The notes beneath the pieces were generated by a model. That model was not told the DNA's origin. It did no database searches and worked only from the letters and a program-made list of their open reading frames with translations. Shown here piece by piece: positions 5,990-7,194 of a DNA stretch of 7,194 bases. The stretch is from contig CAKUSI010000182.1 in the NCBI GenBank assembly GCA_934678955.1, positions 1 through 7,194 of the forward strand. Direction: 5' to 3'. The stretch is from an uncultured Austwickia sp. (GTDB lineage: Bacteria > Actinomycetota > Actinomycetes > Actinomycetales > Dermatophilaceae). The first letter of the stretch is position 1. Every line of letters starts with the position of its first letter. A program made the position numbers and the translations under genes.

Positions 5990-7121
5990 GTGGAGCCGGG
6001 TCGAGTGGACGGGACGACGGGCAAGGTGACGCAGCAGGCGACAGGGGTCTTCGACCTCCCGAAGGGTCGTGCAGCGAAAGGGAATCCGGATCTCGTCGCG
6101 GCCGACGCGCGGCACTTCGCCGCGATCACGGCGTCGCTGGAGGAGACGATCGCCGACCTCACGCAGCGACTCGAGACGACCCGGCGCAGGCCTGGTGGAG
6201 GGGGACAGGACGCGCTCGACCGCGACCTGGAGATCCACCGCCTCACGGCACGCCTGCGCACGTTGCAGCGCTTCGGGGTCGACCTTTGCCTGGGGCGCAT
6301 CGTCGCCACGGACGGGAGGACGCAGTACATCGGCCTCGGCCTGAGCGACCGGCAGGGGCGGCCGCTACTCCTGGACTGGCGCTCGCCGGCGGCAGAGCCC
6401 TTCTTCGGCGCCACCCACGGCACCCCGATGGGCCTGGTCAGCCGCCGCCTCTACCGGTGGACCCGCGGGCGGATCACCGACTACTGGGACGAGGTCTTCA
6501 CGGCGCAGGGGCTGGACTCGCAGGCGGCGCTCGACGATCAGTCGGCGTTCATCGCGAGCCTGGGCAGCGACCGGTCCGACCGGATGCGGGACGTGCTCGG
6601 CACGATCCAGGCGGATCAGGATGCGATCGTCCGCGCCGGGTCGCGAGGCGCGCTCGTCGTCGACGGAGGGCCCGGCACGGGCAAGACGGTCGTCGCCCTG
6701 CACCGGACGGCCTACCTCCTCTACGCCGACCCACGCCTGGGCCACCGCAAGGGCGGGGTGCTCTTCGTCGGTCCGCACGAGCCCTACCTCGCCTACGTCT
6801 CGGATGTGCTGCCGAGCCTGGGGGAAGGAGGGCGTGCAGACCTGCACGATCCGCGACCTCGTGCCGGAAGGGGCGAGCGCGCAGCCGGAGGCGGATCCCG
6901 AGGTCGCTAGGCTCAAGGCGACGGCCGGGTGGGTCGGCGCGATCGACCGCGGGGTGCGCTTCTACGAGGACCCGCCGGAGGAGCCCCTGCTCGTCTCGAC
7001 GCCCTGGTCGGAGCTCGTCGTGACGCCGGAGGACTGGGCCCTCGCGTTCGACGCGCCCGATCCCGGCACGCCCCATAACGAAGCGCTCGAGGCGATCTGG
7101 GAGGAGCTGCTCGACCTGCTA
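5990..7121 (+). pseudogene. helR: RNA polymerase recycling motor ATPase HelR, frameshifted and interrupted
   Basis: HelR is a HelD-like superfamily 1 motor that displaces rifamycin-bound RNA polymerase from DNA, giving rifamycin tolerance. From GTG 5990 the protein has a FDLPKG start, a helical, charged N-terminal arm at about residues 37-96 that would reach into the polymerase, the family motif DWRSPAAEPFF (129-139), a Q-rich segment before the nucleotide site, and Walker A GGPGTGKT (226-233, K232) at 6665-6688. The frame then breaks near 6827: VLPSLGEGG continues as RADLHDPRP to a stop at 6910. In the +1 frame the family text resumes as GVQTCTIRDLVPEG and runs on through TPHNEALEAIWEELLDLL. 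One extra G in GAAGGAGGG explains this. At CTAG 7119-7122 the similarity I recall ends and IS-like sequence begins. Intact members have over 700 residues, so roughly the N-terminal half is present. GTG 6005 and GTG 6026 are alternative starts. Confidence 0.85.
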
Positions 7122-7194
7122 GGGCGTGTCTCCCTTATGGCGGGTGAGGGGCGCGGCAGTGTGAGGCCATGGCCAAGGTGCGTTCGCGGTTCCG
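7122..7194. mobile_element. Probable left end of an insertion sequence inside helR
   Basis: From 7122 the sequence GGGCGTGTCTCCC begins inside a CTAG tetranucleotide, a preferred target of TA-duplicating elements such as IS630 members and the IS427 group of IS5. At this point the helR reading stops resembling HelR proteins: the frame remains open as GRVSLMAGEGRGS, which I do not recognise. An ATG at 7169 opens a short frame, MAKVRSRF, to the window edge; it could be the start of a transposase, but I cannot identify it. With only 73 bases visible, the family and even the IS nature are uncertain. An unrelated recombination or assembly join is the alternative. Confidence 0.45.

Noticed and set aside
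5686..7023. 445-residue plus-strand frame overlapping the 2H gene and helR
   Set aside because: It runs antisense to the 2H gene and out of frame with helR, and is Arg/Pro/Ala-rich without motifs. The helR continuation after the frameshift lies in the third frame, not this one.

Overview
The window is very GC-rich, with strong G/C preference at third codon positions. Its proteins look actinobacterial: a HelR-type RNA polymerase recycling ATPase, a UvrA paralogue with an EHH switch motif, and a sugar ABC importer without its own ATPase. A Micrococcales-like actinobacterium is my best guess, but no taxonomic marker settles it. The left edge lies inside a gene, and the right edge runs into what looks like an insertion-sequence end.

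Layout. Positions 1-738 (+) hold the C-terminal third of a UvrA-family ABC ATPase. Its stop directly abuts the stop of a convergent multi-pass membrane protein (739-1563, -) that carries intramembrane acidic and His residues. Upstream of that gene on the same strand lies a carbohydrate importer operon read right to left: a Tat-type lipoprotein binding protein (4773 to 3482), a MalF-type permease (from 3485, ATGA overlap) and a MalG-type permease (2597 to 1752). Next come two overlapping minus-strand genes: a 2H phosphoesterase/2'-5' RNA ligase-like protein (5812 to 5264) and a small SRPBCC-fold protein (5279 to 4896). Divergent from these is a broken helR gene (5990 onwards, +). It is preceded at 5920-5938 by a sequence that matches, from memory, the rifamycin-associated element (RAE).

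Two themes stand out. (1) Three genes have reading-frame defects. The binding protein is split after its signal peptide, in a way that a 10-bp deletion between short direct repeats explains exactly. The MalF stop has been lost by what looks like a 1-base deletion, which fuses MalF in frame to MalG. helR has one extra G near 6827 and then stops resembling its family at a CTAG tetranucleotide, where a possible IS end begins. These could be genuine decay or indel errors in a draft assembly. (2) The palindromic core of the RAE-like site supplies a -35-like TTGC on both strands, each 19 bp from a -10-like hexamer. The 2H/SRPBCC pair may therefore share rifamycin-linked control with helR.

If intact, the importer would bind a sugar or oligosaccharide outside the membrane and move it through the MalF/MalG channel, powered by an ATPase encoded elsewhere (in actinobacteria often a shared MsiK-type protein). 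HelR-type proteins remove rifamycin-stalled RNA polymerase from DNA. The 2H and SRPBCC proteins have no assigned role here. I see no tRNA, rRNA, CRISPR array or complete mobile element.
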